Shown piece after piece: positions 45,822 through 56,432 of a DNA stretch of 64,000 nt (its first letter is position 1; each line of letters begins with the position of its first letter). The stretch lies in assembly GCF_014647535.1 (NCBI RefSeq), contig NZ_BMPJ01000004.1, positions 49,763-113,762 on the forward strand, read 5' to 3'. The stretch comes from Thermus composti. Lineage in GTDB: Bacteria > Deinococcota > Deinococci > Deinococcales > Thermaceae. The notes beneath the pieces were generated by a model. It searched no databases. It had not been told where the DNA came from and saw nothing but the letters and a program-made list of their open reading frames with translations. Both the position numbers and the translations under genes were made by a program.

Positions 45822-45839
45822 GAAGGAGGTGACCCCCCT

Positions 45840-45845
45840 TACCCT
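45840..45845 (+). promoter_or_regulatory. -10 element of the coiled-coil gene (leaderless, no -35)
   Basis: TACCCT is followed by six bases and the ATG at 45852. No -35 exists at the right distance; the CRP-like site occupies that place, fitting an activator-dependent promoter. Confidence 0.55.
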
Positions 45846-45851
45846 GGGGCT

Positions 45852-46229
45852 ATGTTCCACTGGGACGACGAGCTGGAAGGCCGCATCCGGGCGGAAACCG
45901 CCCATCACCGCCTCCACCAAAGCCACCTGGAAAGGCTTCTAGAGGAGGCCCAAAAGGAGATCCTGGACCTGCGCCTGCGCCTTTGGAACCTGGAGCGGGA
46001 AAACGCCCTCCTGCGCCAAGAGAACAAGGCCCTGGCAGTGGAAAGGGCCATCCCCGAGGGGACCCTCGCCCCGGTTAAAGCCCTTTTGGAGGAGGCTTGG
46101 TTGGAGCTGGTCCTAAGGGGTTGGCCGCGGGTGGCCGAGCTGGGGGAGCTTATCCACCAGCTGGAGCGTCTTCTGAACGCCCGAACCCCTCGCCGATCTG
46201 AACGAGAACCGCCTCCCCCCGCACCGTGA
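45852..46229 (+). CDS. Coiled-coil protein of unknown function, putative CRP regulon member
   Basis: This 125-residue hydrophilic protein has no recognised domain. Residues ~10-75 form a continuous helix with Leu heptads (HLERLLEEAQKEILDLRLRLWNLERENALLRQENKALAVER), strongly predicting a parallel coiled coil. A second helix (about 78-112) ends in an Arg/Pro-rich tail. The last ~80 bp overlap the convergent thioesterase gene, so the tail may be a recent extension. An SD-like AAGGAGGT at 45823-45830 is too far (over 20 bases) to serve this ATG; leaderless translation fits better. The function is unknown. Confidence 0.7.
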   Translation: MFHWDDELEGRIRAETAHHRLHQSHLERLLEEAQKEILDLRLRLWNLERENALLRQENKALAVERAIPEGTLAPVKALLEEAWLELVLRGWPRVAELGELIHQLERLLNARTPRRSEREPPPPAP

Positions 46230-46638
46230 GGGTCTCCTCGGCGTAAAGCTCGGTCTCCACCACCACCTTCCTCCCCTTCACCTCCTTGGGCCGGCCCACC
46301 AGGCGGAGTTCCGGGCCCAAAGGGGTGGGCTTCAGGAAGTCCACCTTGAGGCTTGCGGTGACGAAGCGCAAGGGAGCCTCCTCGAGGCTCACCCCTTCCG
46401 CCGCCGCCTTGGCCGCGGCGGCGGTGGCGGTGGAGTGGCAGTCCACCAAAGAGGCCAAAAGCCCCCCGTAGACGAAGCCGGGGATGGCGGTGTGGTGGGG
46501 CTTTGGGGTGAAGCGGGTTTCGCTTTCCCCCCTTTCGGGGTGCCAGTAGGTCTCAATGCGAAGGCCCTGGGCGTTCAGGTAGCCGCACCCGTAGCAGTGG
46601 GCCCACTCCGGGGGGTAGTAGAGCTGGATGGCCTTCAT
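46150..46638 (-). CDS. PaaI-like hot-dog thioesterase
   Basis: This 162-residue hot-dog fold protein of the PaaI/4HBT group has an N-terminal extension with cysteines ([16 protein letters not shown]), the helix region [26 protein letters not shown] with the catalytic Gly-Asp/His pattern, and central strands [19 protein letters not shown] and [27 protein letters not shown]. It presumably hydrolyses an acyl-CoA. Its start overlaps the stop of the mutase small subunit (ATGA), so it may clear excess or off-pathway CoA esters of propionate metabolism (inference). Confidence 0.88.
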   Translation of the reverse strand: MKAIQLYYPPEWAHCYGCGYLNAQGLRIETYWHPERGESETRFTPKPHHTAIPGFVYGGLLASLVDCHSTATAAAAKAAAEGVSLEEAPLRFVTASLKVDFLKPTPLGPELRLVGRPKEVKGRKVVVETELYAEETLTVRGEAVLVQIGEGFGRSEDAPAGG

Positions 46639-47063
46639 GCGAGCCCCTGGGCCTTCCAGCGCTCGGGCACGGCCCGCTTCAGGAAGTCCACGATCTCCTG
46701 GGTGCTGGTGCCGGGGCCGAAGACGGCGGCCACCCCCAGCGCCTTGAGCTTGGGCACGTCCTCGTCGGGGATGATCCCGCCGCCGAAGAGGAGGATGTCC
46801 GAGGCTCCCTGCTCGTCCAATAGGCGCTTCACCTCCCGGAAGTAGTGCATGTGGGCCCCGGAGAGGATGGAAAGCCCTATAGCGTCCACGTCCTCCTGGA
46901 TAGCGGCGGAGACGATCATCTCCGGGGTTTGGCGGAGCCCGGTGTAGATCACCTCCATCCCCGCGTCCCTCAAGGCCCGGGCCACCACCTTGGCCCCGCG
47001 GTCGTGGCCGTCCAGGCCCGGCTTGGCGATGAGCACCCGGATGCGCCGATCCACGCCTTGCAT
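46635..47063 (-). CDS. Methylmalonyl-CoA mutase, small (cobalamin-binding) subunit
   Basis: This 142-residue B12-binding domain protein has the base-off motif GLDGHDRG (D18, H20, G23), where H20 coordinates cobalt. [11 protein letters not shown] and [28 protein letters not shown] complete the flavodoxin-like fold. It pairs with the 551-residue catalytic chain encoded ten bases upstream, the separate-subunit arrangement typical of archaea and Thermus. SD GGAGGGG is present. It is coupled to the thioesterase. Confidence 0.96.
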   Translation of the reverse strand: MQGVDRRIRVLIAKPGLDGHDRGAKVVARALRDAGMEVIYTGLRQTPEMIVSAAIQEDVDAIGLSILSGAHMHYFREVKRLLDEQGASDILLFGGGIIPDEDVPKLKALGVAAVFGPGTSTQEIVDFLKRAVPERWKAQGLA

Positions 47064-47073
47064 CTTACCCCTC

Positions 47074-48729
47074 CTACACGTAGGCCGGCTCCTGGTAGGT
47101 GCCGTAGACCTCCCTCAGGACGTCCATCATCTCCCCCAGGGTGCAGTAGGCTAGGGCGCACTCCACGAAGTGGGGCATGGTGTTCTGCCCCTCCACCGCC
47201 GCCCGCCTAAGGCCCTCTAGGGCCTCCTCCACCCGCTTGGGGTCCCGCTCCCGGCGGACGCGGGCCAGGCGCTCCGCCTGGACCCTTTCCACCTCGGGGT
47301 CTACGAGCTGGATGGGGACCTTTAGGGGGATCTCGTCGGTGAAAGCGTTCACCCCCACGATGATCCGCTCCTTGCGCTCCACCTCCTGCTGGTAGCGGTA
47401 GCTGGCCTCGGCGAGCTCCCGGAGGAAGTACCCCTCCTCAATGGCCCGCACCACCCCTCCCATGTGGCGGATCTCCTCAATGATCTCCATGGCCTGGCGC
47501 TCCATCTCGTCGGTGAGCCACTCCACGTAGTAGCTCCCCGCCAGGGGGTCAATGGTGTGGGTGACGCCCGTCTCGTAGGCGATGATCTGCTGGGTCCTGA
47601 GGGCGATGGTGGCCGACTCCTCCGTGGGCAGGGCCAGGGCCTCGTCGTAAGCGTCGGTGTGGAGGCTTTGCACCCCCCCAAGCACCGCCGCCAGGGCCTG
47701 GATGGCCACCCGGGCGATGTTGTTCAGGGGCTGCTGGGCGGTGAGGGAGACCCCGGCGGTCTGGGCGTGGGTGCGGAGCATCCAGCTTTGGGGGTTCTTG
47801 GCCCCGTAGCGGTAGCGCATCTCCTTGGCCCAGATGCGCCTTGCCGCCCGGAACTTGGCGATCTCCTCAAAGAAATCGTTGTGCACGTCAAAGAAGAAGC
47901 TGATCCTGGGGGCGAACTCGTCAATGTCCAGGCCCCGCTTGAGGGCCGCCTCCACGTACTCAAAGCCGTCCGCCAGGGTCCAGGCGAGCTCCTGCACCGC
48001 CGTAGAGCCCGCCTCCCGGATGTGGTAGCCGGAGACGGAGATGAAGTTCCACTTGGGGACGTTTTTGGGGCCCCACTCAAAGGTGTCGATGACCAGCTTC
48101 ATGCTGGGCTCGGGGGGGAAGATGTACTCCTTCTGGGCGATGAACTCCTTGAGGATGTCGTTTTGGATGGTGCCCCCGAGCTTTTTCCAGTCGTAGCCCT
48201 TTTTCTTGGCCACCGCCAGGTACATGGCCCAGATGGCGTTGGCGGGGGAGTTGATGGTCATGGAGGTGGTGACCTCCTCGAGGTTAATCCCCTCAAAGAG
48301 GACCTCCATGTCGGCGAGGCTACTGACCGCCACCCCGCACTTTCCCACCTCCCCCTTGGCCAGGGGGTGGTCCGAGTCGTAGCCCATGAGGGTGGGGAGG
48401 TCAAAGGCCACGCTTAGGCCCGTCTGCCCCGCCTTGAGGAGCTTCTTGAAGCGCTCGTTGGTCTGCTCGGCGGTGCCGAACCCGGCGAACATCCGCATGG
48501 TCCAAAGCCGGGAGCGGTACATGGAGCCGTAGACCCCCCGGGTGTAGGGGAACTCCCCGGGAAAGCCCCGCTTCTCCTCGTACTCCGGGTCCAGGACCCC
48601 GATGTCCTCCGGGGTGTAGAGGGGCTCTGGGGCGATGTCCGAGAGGGTGCGGTGGGCGATGGGCCGCTCGGGGATCTTCTCCAGGCTCTTCCTATAGGTC
48701 TCCCTGAGCCAGTCGTGCTTCTTGCGCAT
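47074..48729 (-). CDS. Methylmalonyl-CoA mutase, large (catalytic) subunit
   Basis: The adenosylcobalamin-dependent TIM-barrel chain (551 residues) interconverts methylmalonyl-CoA and succinyl-CoA. Family landmarks are [20 protein letters not shown] near 60-79, [33 protein letters not shown] and [17 protein letters not shown]. Tyr67 falls at the radical-stabilising tyrosine of the mutase (Tyr89 in Propionibacterium); 2-hydroxyisobutyryl-CoA mutases have Ile there, so I favour the methylmalonyl substrate. AAAGGAGG lies five bases before the ATG and a TAAACT hexamer lies further upstream. The chaperone MeaB is not in the cluster. Confidence 0.95.
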   Translation of the reverse strand: MRKKHDWLRETYRKSLEKIPERPIAHRTLSDIAPEPLYTPEDIGVLDPEYEEKRGFPGEFPYTRGVYGSMYRSRLWTMRMFAGFGTAEQTNERFKKLLKAGQTGLSVAFDLPTLMGYDSDHPLAKGEVGKCGVAVSSLADMEVLFEGINLEEVTTSMTINSPANAIWAMYLAVAKKKGYDWKKLGGTIQNDILKEFIAQKEYIFPPEPSMKLVIDTFEWGPKNVPKWNFISVSGYHIREAGSTAVQELAWTLADGFEYVEAALKRGLDIDEFAPRISFFFDVHNDFFEEIAKFRAARRIWAKEMRYRYGAKNPQSWMLRTHAQTAGVSLTAQQPLNNIARVAIQALAAVLGGVQSLHTDAYDEALALPTEESATIALRTQQIIAYETGVTHTIDPLAGSYYVEWLTDEMERQAMEIIEEIRHMGGVVRAIEEGYFLRELAEASYRYQQEVERKERIIVGVNAFTDEIPLKVPIQLVDPEVERVQAERLARVRRERDPKRVEEALEGLRRAAVEGQNTMPHFVECALAYCTLGEMMDVLREVYGTYQEPAYV

Positions 48730-48788
48730 GGGGGCCTCCTTTGCCCCATAGTTTACGCTTTTTTGCCGGGAAGGAAAAGAGCGTTAGG

Positions 48789-49658
48789 CTATACCCGCTT
48801 CCGCTCGCTTTCCGGCTCCACGTGGATGGTGATCACCAGGCCGGGGAAGGCCTCGGCCAAGGCCCTTTCCAGCTCGTCGCAGAGGCGGTGGGCCTCCGCC
48901 ACCGGGGTCTTGCCCGGCACCACCAGGTGGAACTCCAGGAAGGTCCTGGGGCCCGCCCTCCGGGTCTTGAGGTCGTGGACCTCGAGGGCCCTTCCCCGGA
49001 TGCGCTCCTGGAGGAAGGCGCGGATCTGCTCCACCTCCTCCGGGGGAAGGCCCTCGTCCATAAGCCCGCCCACCGAGTGGCGCACCAGGCGGAAGCCTAT
49101 GAGGAGGATGTTCCCCGCCACCAAAAGGGCCAGAAGAGGGTCTAAGACCCAAAGCCCCGTGAGCCCGGAAAGCCCCACCCCGAGGAGGACCCCCGTGGAG
49201 GTGAGGACGTCGGAGAGGACGTGGTGCCCGTCGGCGATGAGGGCGGGGGAACGGTGGCGGCGGCCCTCTTCTAGTAGGTGATAGGCCAGAAGGCCGTTTA
49301 AGAGGGTGGCGAGGAGGCTCACCCCAAGCCCGGGACCGAGGCCCTCTAGGGGCACGGGGTGAAGGAGGCGGGGGAGGGCCTCCTTGGCGATGAGGAGGGC
49401 GGCCACCACCACCAAGACCCCTTCCAGCACGGCGGAGAAGTACTCGGCCTTGGTGTGGCCGAAGGGGTGGTTCTGGTCTGGCGGCTTGCGGGCGACCCGG
49501 AGGGCGAGGAGGGCGGCGAGGGCCGCGGCCACGTTCACCAAGGACTCGAGGGCATCCGAAAGCAGGGCCACCGAGCCCGTGAGCCCATAGGCCAGGGTCT
49601 TGAGCCCCAGGACGAGGAGGGCGACCACGAGGCTCAACCGGGCGGCGCCTTCGGCCAT
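48789..49658 (-). CDS. czrB: Zinc/cadmium exporter CzrB, cation diffusion facilitator
   Basis: This 289-residue CDF antiporter exports Zn2+ or Cd2+. Six membrane helices occupy about 8-180. The transport-site residues are in SDALESLVN (TM2) and HHVLSDVL (TM5). The cytoplasmic C-terminal domain (about 200-289) senses zinc and has EVHDLKTRRAGPRTFLEFHLVV and ITIHVEPE. It closely resembles T. thermophilus CzrB, whose soluble domain has known structures. It begins directly after the lysS stop, and its own 3' region shows a weak T/A-rich stem (near 48750-48785). Confidence 0.95.
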   Translation of the reverse strand: MAEGAARLSLVVALLVLGLKTLAYGLTGSVALLSDALESLVNVAAALAALLALRVARKPPDQNHPFGHTKAEYFSAVLEGVLVVVAALLIAKEALPRLLHPVPLEGLGPGLGVSLLATLLNGLLAYHLLEEGRRHRSPALIADGHHVLSDVLTSTGVLLGVGLSGLTGLWVLDPLLALLVAGNILLIGFRLVRHSVGGLMDEGLPPEEVEQIRAFLQERIRGRALEVHDLKTRRAGPRTFLEFHLVVPGKTPVAEAHRLCDELERALAEAFPGLVITIHVEPESERKRV

Positions 49659-51609
<1,951 letters not shown>

Positions 51610-51628
51610 AACCCACCTCGTAAGTCAT

Positions 51629-51652
51629 GGAGGCCGGCCTTTGCCGACCTCC
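51629..51652 (-). other. Leader hairpin of the gfh1 operon
   Basis: GGAGGCCGGC and GCCGACCTCC (plus-strand reading) form a 10-bp stem with one wobble and a four-base loop, in the 5' leader between the promoter and the gfh1 SD (GAGGTGGG). No T-run follows. It could stabilise the mRNA or tune initiation. Confidence 0.5.
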
Positions 51653-51671
51653 CGGCCCCGTGGCCCCATTC

Positions 51672-52034
51672 TCAGGTGAGTATACCCCGAAGGAGGATTT
51701 CCCTCAAACGCCGGGGCGGGGCGTGGCTTGCACAGCTTTGGGTGTCCAGGCAGAGGACCAGGTAGCGGAGGTGCTCCCGCTTTCCCCCCACCGCATGGCG
51801 GAAGAAGCCTAGGGCGCTTCCCGAGAGGTGGCGGTGGCAGGCCTCGCACACCTGGGGCCTTTGGGCGGTCCCCGGTAGGGGTTCCAGCTCCAGGCGGAGC
51901 TCCGGGGGGCCTTTTTCCAGGATCACCACCCGCCCCTCCTCGTCCCGGTAGTAGAGGATCTCCCCCAGGGGGAGGAGTTCAGGGGAGGTTCCTGGAAAAA
52001 GCTCCAGGATTAACTCCCGCTCCTCGTGTTCCAT
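51672..52034 (-). CDS. FBP C-terminal-type treble-clef zinc-finger protein
   Basis: The 120-residue protein has an acidic, Leu-rich N-terminal half (about 1-58) of unknown role and a C-terminal treble-clef zinc finger with ligands C63/C66 in VCEACH and the pair in LCLDTQSC (C94, C100). This layout is that of the EF-G-binding/FBP C-terminal domain found in FusB-like proteins. It lacks the full FusB N-terminal bundle. A ribosome or EF-G connection is possible by family only. It starts four bases after dgkA. Confidence 0.75.
   Translation of the reverse strand: MEHEERELILELFPGTSPELLPLGEILYYRDEEGRVVILEKGPPELRLELEPLPGTAQRPQVCEACHRHLSGSALGFFRHAVGGKREHLRYLVLCLDTQSCASHAPPRRLREILLRGILT
51679..51707 (-). 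promoter_or_regulatory. Promoter of gfh1-lysS-czrB
   Basis: Minus-strand TTGAGG (51707-51702), exactly 17 bases and TATACT (51684-51679) predict a start near 51672. The boxes lie inside the end of the upstream gene, so gfh1 can be expressed apart from the nfeD-floA-phoH operon. Confidence 0.72.
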
Positions 52035-52038
52035 ACCC

Positions 52039-52383
52039 CTAGCTTAGTCCAAGCCGGGCGAGGAGGGGGGGGAGAAAAAGCCAGGCTCCCACCCCCAGGG
52101 CCACCAGGCTCGCCAGGAGGACCGCCGCCGCCGCGGTGTCCTTGGCCCGCTTGGCCAGGGGGTGGTAGACGGGGGTGATGAGGTCGGTGAGGGCCTCGAG
52201 GGCGGTGTTCAAAAGCTCTAGGGAAAGGACGAGGCCCGCTAGGAGCAGGACGGGCAGGGGGTCCACCCCGAGCCAAAGGGCGAGCCCCACCGCCAAAAGC
52301 CCCAAGAGGACCTCAATGCGGAAGTTCCGCTGCACCCGCCAGGCGTAGGCGAGGCCCTCAAAGGCGTAGCCGAAGGAGCGCAA
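52039..52383 (-). CDS. dgkA: Diacylglycerol/undecaprenol kinase, DgkA family
   Basis: This small integral-membrane kinase has three predicted helices. The family signature ELLNTALEALTDLITPVYHPLAKRAKDTAAAAVLL (about 55-90) is complete, including the catalytic glutamates and KxAKD. The Gram-positive homologue acts on undecaprenol, supporting cell-wall lipid recycling. No ATG is available in frame; I chose the TTG at 52383 (114 residues, LRSFGYAFEGLAYAWRVQRNFRIE), with AAAGGGGG just upstream and ybeY ending nine bases earlier. The exact start is uncertain. Confidence 0.85.
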   Translation of the reverse strand: MRSFGYAFEGLAYAWRVQRNFRIEVLLGLLAVGLALWLGVDPLPVLLLAGLVLSLELLNTALEALTDLITPVYHPLAKRAKDTAAAAVLLASLVALGVGAWLFLPPLLARLGLS

Positions 52384-52391
52384 GACCCCCT

Positions 52392-52811
52392 TTAGAGGGC
52401 GAGGATCCTCTCTTGGACGCGGCGGAAGCCTTCCCAATCCTCCTCCTTCTGGTGGTCGTGGCCCAAAAGGTGCCAAAGGCCATGGGCCGCCAGGACCAGG
52501 ACCTCTTCCTCCAGGGAGGCCCCCCGGGCCTCGGCCTGCCTCCTCGCCGTGTCCAGGCTGATCCAGATGTCCCCCAGGTGGGGGGGCACGAAGGGGTCCC
52601 CGGGCTCGTAATGGGGGAAGGAGAGGACGTCCGTGGCCTCGTCCTCCCCCCACCACGCTCGCTTGAGGGCCCGGAGGCGGCGGTCCCCGGTGAGGATCAC
52701 CGTCACCTCCTTGTCCCCCACGCCGAGCTCCTCCATGAGCCGGGAGAGGGCCCGGCGGAGCCGGGGCCTAAGCCCCTTGGGGGGGCGTTTGTTGACCACC
52801 ACCTCCACCAC
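52392..52811 (-). CDS. ybeY: Endoribonuclease YbeY
   Basis: This 139-residue metal-dependent RNase is involved in 16S rRNA 3'-end maturation and ribosome quality control. The zinc motif is HGLWHLLGHDH with H110, H114 and H120; DEATDVLSFP (about 57-66) is the other family block. The GTG start at 52811 has GAGGAGG upstream and lies 44 bp inside the end of phoH. The gene order phoH-ybeY-dgkA is conserved in many bacteria. Confidence 0.96.
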   Translation of the reverse strand: MVEVVVNKRPPKGLRPRLRRALSRLMEELGVGDKEVTVILTGDRRLRALKRAWWGEDEATDVLSFPHYEPGDPFVPPHLGDIWISLDTARRQAEARGASLEEEVLVLAAHGLWHLLGHDHQKEEDWEGFRRVQERILAL

Positions 52812-53784
52812 GCTCCGCCTCCTCGTAGGCCTTGATGATCCGGGCCACCAGGGGGTGGCGCACCACGTCCGACTCCTTGAAGTAGATGAAGGCGATGCCC
52901 TCTATGCCCTTGAGGATACGGGTGGCCTCCACCAGCCCCGACCGCTGGTGCTTGGGCAGGTCAATCTGGGTGACGTCGCCGGTGATCACCATCTTGGAGG
53001 AGAAGCCCATGCGGGTCAGGAACATCTTCATCTGCTCCGGGGTGGTGTTCTGGGCCTCGTCCAGGATGATGAAGGCATCGTTCAGGGTGCGGCCTCGCAT
53101 GAAGGCCAAGGGGGCCACCTCAATGATCCCCGACTGCAGGTACTGCTCAAAGCGCTCGGCGTCAATCATGTCAAAGAGGGCGTCGTAGAGGGGCCTTAAG
53201 TAGGGGTCCACCTTGGCCTGGATGTCCCCCGGCAGAAAGCCCAGCTTCTCCCCCGCCTCCACCGCCGGGCGGGTGAGGACGATGCGCTTCACCTTGCGGG
53301 CCCTTAGGTGGCTCACCGCCATGGCCACCGCCAGGTAGGTCTTGCCCGTGCCGGCGGGGCCGATGCCGAAGGTGATGTCGTGCTGGGCGATGGCCTCCAC
53401 GTAGCGCCTTTGCCCCGGGGTCTTGGGGCGGAGGCGGCCCGGGAGGGCGAGCTCCGTCTCGGGGGTGGTGGCCTGGTAAAGGCCCTCCCCCTCCTGGGCC
53501 AGGGCCACCGCCTGTTCCAAGGTGGGCTCGTCCAGCTCCGCCCCCTGGCGGAGGAGGGCGAGGAGGTCCCGCACCACGCTTTCCGCCACCTTCACCGCCT
53601 CGAGGTCGCCGGAAAGCTCCACCTGCTCCCCGCGGACCACGAGCTTTAACCGGTCCCCGAAGGCCTCGCGGAAAAGGGCCCGGAGCTTCTTTAGGTTTTT
53701 GTCCGCCTGGCCCAAAAAGGCCAGGGTTTCCTCGGGTTTTAGGGGGATTAGAACCCTTTGGGCCTCTTCAGGATTTCGTGCCAT
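52768..53784 (-). CDS. ybeZ: PhoH-family ATPase (YbeZ)
   Basis: The 338-residue predicted RNA-acting ATPase works with YbeY. An N-terminal KH-like region spans about 15-80. Walker A is GPAGTGKT (142-149), with [19 protein letters not shown] and Walker [22 protein letters not shown]. The C-terminus ends in a Gly/Gln-rich tail that overlaps ybeY. The ATG at 53784 lies 37 bp inside the preceding gene, so translation is probably coupled. Confidence 0.95.
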   Translation of the reverse strand: MARNPEEAQRVLIPLKPEETLAFLGQADKNLKKLRALFREAFGDRLKLVVRGEQVELSGDLEAVKVAESVVRDLLALLRQGAELDEPTLEQAVALAQEGEGLYQATTPETELALPGRLRPKTPGQRRYVEAIAQHDITFGIGPAGTGKTYLAVAMAVSHLRARKVKRIVLTRPAVEAGEKLGFLPGDIQAKVDPYLRPLYDALFDMIDAERFEQYLQSGIIEVAPLAFMRGRTLNDAFIILDEAQNTTPEQMKMFLTRMGFSSKMVITGDVTQIDLPKHQRSGLVEATRILKGIEGIAFIYFKESDVVRHPLVARIIKAYEEAERGGGGGQQTPPQGA

Positions 53785-54134
53785 ATCACCCCCTTGAGAA
53801 GGCTTTCCCGGTCGGTGGTGAGGAGGCGCTTCCTCTTGGGCTTTGGTGCCCCTTCCTCCTTCTCCTCGCGGAAGCGGACCTCCAAGGGCTTCCGTTCCGG
53901 GGCCACGGGTCTTTCCAGGCTCTCCCCTTCCTTAGGGGGGGAGGTTGGGGGGAGGACGGGTTGCGGCTTGGGTTTGGGCCGGGGCTTGGCCCGGGGTTTG
54001 GGAGCGGGCTCGGGCATGGGCAAGTCCTCGGGGAAGCCGGGGGGTGTGGCGGGAGGGCGCCTCAGGCCCTGGAGGGCGGGGAGGACGATGAAGAAGAGAA
54101 GGAAGAGGAGGCCCAAAAGGTCGTCTAAGCTCAT
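53748..54134 (-). CDS. Membrane-anchored Pro/Lys-rich protein of unknown function
   Basis: The 128-residue protein has one N-terminal membrane helix (about 5-22, [16 protein letters not shown]), a central low-complexity Pro/Lys/Arg linker ([16 protein letters not shown]) and a charged C-terminal part ending in a likely helix ([17 protein letters not shown]). It has no known domain. It is coupled to floA (ATGA overlap) and to phoH (37-bp overlap), so it is expressed with them. A role tethering something to the FloA membrane microdomain is possible but only an inference. Confidence 0.75.
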   Translation of the reverse strand: MSLDDLLGLLFLLFFIVLPALQGLRRPPATPPGFPEDLPMPEPAPKPRAKPRPKPKPQPVLPPTSPPKEGESLERPVAPERKPLEVRFREEKEEGAPKPKRKRLLTTDRESLLKGVIWHEILKRPKGF

Positions 54135-55108
54135 TCCTCACCCTCGGGCTTGGCCGCGCGGCTGATGGACTCCCGCATGTCGGTGTCCGCCTCGATGTTC
54201 TTGAGGCGGTAGTAGTCCATCACCCCCAGGTTCCCCTTCTTCAAGGCCTCGGCCAGGGCCAGGGGCACCTGGGCCTGGGCCTCCACCAGCTTGGCCCGCA
54301 TGGCCTCCACCAGGGCCCGGTTTTCTTGCTCGGCGGCCACCGCCATGGCCCGGCGCTCCTCCGCCTTGGCCTGGGCGATCTTCTTGTCGGCCTCCGCCTG
54401 GTCAATCTGGAGCTGGGCCCCGATGTTCTTGCCCACGTCCACGTCGGCGATGTCCACGGAGAGGATCTCAAAGGCGGTGCCGGCGTCTAGGCCCTTTTCC
54501 AAAACGGTCTTGGAGATGCGGTCCGGGTTCTCCAGGACCTCCTTGTGGGAGTTAGCGCTGCCGATGGTGGTGACGATCCCTTCCCCCACCCGGGCGATGA
54601 TGGTCTCCTCCCCGGCCCCGCCCACCAGGCGGTCAATATTGGCCCGCACCGTGACCCTGGCGGTGGCGAGGAGCTGGATCCCGTCCTTGGCCACCGCGGC
54701 CACCATGGGGGTCTGGATCACCTTGGGGTTCACGCTCACCCGCACCGCCTCCAGGACGTCCCGCCCCGCCAGGTCAATGGCCGCCGCCCGGTCAAAGGTG
54801 AGCTTGATCCCCGCCTTGTCGGCGGCGATGAGGGCGTCCACCACCCGATCCACGTTGCCCCCGGCCAGGTAGTGGGCCTCGAGGCGGTCCAGCCGCACGT
54901 CCAGCCCCGCCTTGGTGGCCTTGATGAGGGGGTAGATGATCTTGGCCGGGGGAACGCGCCTTAGCCGCATGGCCACCAGGGTGAGGAGGGGAACCCTAAC
55001 CCCAGCCGCCCAGGCGGAGATCCAAAGGCCTACGGGGATGAAGCTGAAGAAGAGGAAGACGAAGACGAGGACCAAAAGGGCCAGAAAGAGTACACCGAGT
55101 CCTTCCAT
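54131..55108 (-). CDS. floA: Flotillin-like protein FloA
   Basis: The 325-residue flotillin-like scaffold organises membrane microdomains. It shows an N-terminal membrane hairpin (about 5-30), PHB/SPFH-like domain ([36 protein letters not shown]), and a C-terminal coiled coil with repeated EA and AE pairs ([34 protein letters not shown]). It is followed by the unknown membrane protein and preceded by the NfeD partner two bases away, the standard nfeD-floA pairing. Confidence 0.95.
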   Translation of the reverse strand: MEGLGVLFLALLVLVFVFLFFSFIPVGLWISAWAAGVRVPLLTLVAMRLRRVPPAKIIYPLIKATKAGLDVRLDRLEAHYLAGGNVDRVVDALIAADKAGIKLTFDRAAAIDLAGRDVLEAVRVSVNPKVIQTPMVAAVAKDGIQLLATARVTVRANIDRLVGGAGEETIIARVGEGIVTTIGSANSHKEVLENPDRISKTVLEKGLDAGTAFEILSVDIADVDVGKNIGAQLQIDQAEADKKIAQAKAEERRAMAVAAEQENRALVEAMRAKLVEAQAQVPLALAEALKKGNLGVMDYYRLKNIEADTDMRESISRAAKPEGEE

Positions 55109-55110
55109 AG

Positions 55111-56370
55111 CTATTCCTCCAAAGGTTCCACCAGCACCGTGGGCCCCCGCACCTCCACCACCCGGATGGCGGTGCCCTTGGGGATGAAGCCCCGGTGGGC
55201 CACCACGTCCACCCGCTTGGCCCCAAACTGGGCCACGCCCCCGGGCCTTAGGTCGGTGAGGGCGGTGCCGATGGCCCCCACCTCCACCGCCTCCTCCGTG
55301 GCGTGCTCGGCGATGGCGCTTTCCAGGACGAGGGCCCTTGCGGGCCGGGTCCTAGGCAGGTAGCGGAAGACCAGGACAAGGCCCAGGCCCAAGGCGATCA
55401 CCGCGATGGCCAGGACCATGAGGGCGTTTTCCCCGAAGGTGAAGTAGACGGAGGCCAGGATGGCCCCCACCCCCAAGGCCCCGGCGATGCCGAAGCCCGG
55501 GAAGAGGAAGGCCTCGGCCAGGAGGAGCCCCACCCCCAGGAAGAAGAGGAGGAGCTCAAAGGCCCCGGAAAGCCCCGCAAGCCACCCCCCGGCGAAGTAG
55601 AGGGCGAGGAAGAGAAGCCCCAGAGCCCCCGCCACCCCAAACCCCGGGGTGAAAAGCTCCACCAAAAGGAGGAGAAGGCCCAAGGCGAGGAGGATCCCCG
55701 CCACGGCGGAGCTCGTGAGGAAGCGGGCCACCTGGACCCTGGGGCCGGGGGTGAGGCGCTCGGTCTCGGGGCTCAGGCCCGCCTGCCTCAAGGCTTCCCC
55801 CAGGCTCCCCGCCTTGAAGTCCGCCACCTTGAGCTCCACCGCCTTGTCCGCCGAGAGGGTGAGGGGCTCCCCTTTGGCGGAAAGCCCCGGGACCTCGAGG
55901 CTCGGGTCCACCATGGCCTCGGCCAGCTCCACGGGCCTGCCCCGGGCCTCGGCCACCGCCCGGAACTTGCCCTTGAGGGCGGAGATCACCTTTTGGTCCG
56001 CGGCCTGAGGCTCCTGGAAGGGCAGGGCCACCACGGGGAGGGCGGCCCCGATCTCCGAGCCCGGGAGCATGGCGATCTGGCGGCAGGAGAGGGCGATGAG
56101 GGCCCCGGCGGAGAAGGCGTTTTGCACCACGGCCAGGGTGGGGAGGGGGGTCTGGAGGATCCGGTCGGCGATGCGGATGGCGGCGTCCACCCGCCCCCCC
56201 GGGGTGTCTATGAGGAAGGCCACGCCGCTCGCCCCTTCCCTTTCGGCCCGGGTTAGGGCCTTCTCCACGAAAACCGCCAAGGCGGGGTCAATCTCTCCTT
56301 CTATGGGGATGAGGTAGGTCTTCCCCAGGGCCAGGGGAAGGAGGAAGACCAGAACCCAGAGCCTTTTCAC
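55111..56370 (-). CDS. NfeD-family membrane protein with ClpP-like serine protease domain
   Basis: This 419-residue long-form NfeD has a signal or anchor at 3-15, then a ClpP-like domain (about 18-190) with catalytic S87 in NAFSAGAL and a likely general base K127 (DQKVIS), as in archaeal 1510-N proteases. Several membrane helices (about 220-345) follow, then a C-terminal OB-fold NfeD domain ([46 protein letters not shown]). It partners with FloA. I chose the GTG at 56370, seven bases after a TAGAAT; longer readings enter the promoter. Confidence 0.93.
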   Translation of the reverse strand: MKRLWVLVFLLPLALGKTYLIPIEGEIDPALAVFVEKALTRAEREGASGVAFLIDTPGGRVDAAIRIADRILQTPLPTLAVVQNAFSAGALIALSCRQIAMLPGSEIGAALPVVALPFQEPQAADQKVISALKGKFRAVAEARGRPVELAEAMVDPSLEVPGLSAKGEPLTLSADKAVELKVADFKAGSLGEALRQAGLSPETERLTPGPRVQVARFLTSSAVAGILLALGLLLLLVELFTPGFGVAGALGLLFLALYFAGGWLAGLSGAFELLLFFLGVGLLLAEAFLFPGFGIAGALGVGAILASVYFTFGENALMVLAIAVIALGLGLVLVFRYLPRTRPARALVLESAIAEHATEEAVEVGAIGTALTDLRPGGVAQFGAKRVDVVAHRGFIPKGTAIRVVEVRGPTVLVEPLEE

Positions 56371-56377
56371 CGCCCTT

Positions 56378-56383
56378 ATTCTA
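56378..56383 (-). promoter_or_regulatory. -10 element of the nfeD-floA operon (leaderless)
   Basis: Minus-strand TAGAAT is followed by seven bases and the GTG at 56370. No SD is present. The same short interval (56371-56432) also holds the aroE promoter on the other strand. Confidence 0.6.
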
Positions 56384-56419
56384 TAGGCCCCCCGGGAAGA
56401 AGTGTACCCCAAGCCGCGC

Positions 56420-56425
56420 TATCCT
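56420..56425 (+). promoter_or_regulatory. -10 element of aroE
   Basis: TATCCT is followed by seven bases (TAAGGGG) and the ATG at 56433, giving a leaderless or nearly leaderless mRNA. Confidence 0.5.
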
Positions 56426-56432
56426 TAAGGGG

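Noticed and set aside
45823..45831. AAGGAGGTG as Shine-Dalgarno/GTG start of a different ORF before the coiled-coil gene
   Set aside because: The GTG at 45829 is out of frame with the coiled-coil ORF, and the SD is over 20 bases from the ATG, beyond normal spacing.
47074..48729. 2-hydroxyisobutyryl-CoA mutase large subunit
   Set aside because: The diagnostic Ile of that enzyme is replaced by Tyr67, as in methylmalonyl-CoA mutases.
51610..51680. T-box or lysine riboswitch ahead of gfh1-lysS
   Set aside because: The leader is only about 62 nt, with one simple hairpin and no T-box sequence or specifier loop; lysS is the second gene.
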